From positions 1-56,244 of the forward strand of contig NZ_AODH01000016.1 in the NCBI RefSeq assembly GCF_000525915.1: a stretch of 56,244 bases of DNA, read 5' to 3'. The position numbers and the translations under genes were made by a program. This document shows, in pieces, positions 56,244 through 56,244 of the stretch (its first letter is position 1; each line of letters opens with the position of its first letter). This stretch comes from Brochothrix campestris FSL F6-1037. Its GTDB lineage: Bacteria > Bacillota > Bacilli > Lactobacillales > Listeriaceae. Below the pieces are notes generated by a model. That model did no database searches. It was not told the origin of the DNA and saw only the letters and a list, made by a program, of their open reading frames with translations.

Positions 56244-56244
56244 A

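Larger units (their letters stand above)
55919..56244 (-). mobile_element. ISL3-family insertion sequence, 3' end (right copy, inverted)
   Basis: The terminal repeat GGCTCTATGTCAAATAGTG begins one base after the folC stop. The rest is the reverse complement of the left copy with scattered differences: the left copy has one extra 17-base repeat of the type AAAAAAAGCAACTAC. The transposase C-terminus runs off the right edge. Inside lies a clean bidirectional hairpin (55974-56006) that is degraded in the left copy. Confidence 0.85.

Noticed and set aside
1-56244. Composite transposon carrying the whole window
   Set aside because: The cargo is core housekeeping genes in conserved order and the 8-bp flanks do not match, so independent insertions or contig breaks at repeats fit better.

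Overview
The window is about 56 kb of a low-to-moderate GC Gram-positive chromosome. Gene order points to Bacillales, family Listeriaceae, most plausibly a Brochothrix-like organism. Blocks that follow Bacillus/Listeria order are yqhL-yqhQ-(Xaa-Pro peptidase)-accB-accC-yqhY-nusB-folD, ytmP-trmB, liaF-liaS-liaR-ktrC, rpoY-rnjA, yslB/racE-rdgB-ysnB, ysoA-tig-clpX-engB-hemL-valS-folC, and thiolase/mvaS for the mevalonate pathway. The assignment is inferred from synteny and protein likeness, not from a database search.

Layout: 1-452 is the 3' end of an ISL3-family insertion sequence. 0.5-4.3 kb carries mevalonate genes (mvaA and thiolase on the minus strand, mvaS divergent). 4.4-7.4 kb has a DCC protein, a nitrilase-family amidase and malolactic enzyme. 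7.6-14.0 kb is the yqhL-to-folD block with acetyl-CoA carboxylase subunits. 14.1-19.6 kb has an NAD(P)HX dehydratase-like protein, PepV, D-amino-acid transaminase, YtmP, TrmB and a small anchored protein. 19.7-23.9 kb has cvfB, the LiaFSR envelope-stress system and KtrC. 24.0-31.7 kb is the most accessory-looking part: a cystine-type amino-acid ABC transporter, an SDR and an AhpD-like protein in one minus-strand operon, a divergent SolA-like flavin oxidase and two paralogous MFS transporters. 31.9-38.6 kb has rnjA-rpoY, a HAD phosphatase, yslB, racE, rdgB, ysnB and panE. 38.6-45.5 kb is a mix of small or poorly known genes, including a decayed-looking peptidoglycan amidase, plus topB, DUF896 and DoxX. 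45.6-55.9 kb carries tRNA-Arg, a TPR protein, tig, clpX, engB, hemL, a T-box-controlled valS and folC. 55919-56244 is a second copy of the same IS, inverted.

Eleven genes are interrupted by one-base indels, nearly all in A or T runs of 7-9 and nearly all one base too long. Because topB and racE are among them, the simplest reading is homopolymer error in the assembly; frame-corrected products are described. I did not find a clear new defence or mobile system. The best leads are a recurring GACTTTG-containing motif just before terminators, a GC-rich imperfect palindrome inside the IS ends, the transporter/oxidoreductase cluster at 24-31.7 kb, a zinc-ligand-poor amidase, and the absence of efp, rph, hemAXCDB and lon from otherwise conserved positions.
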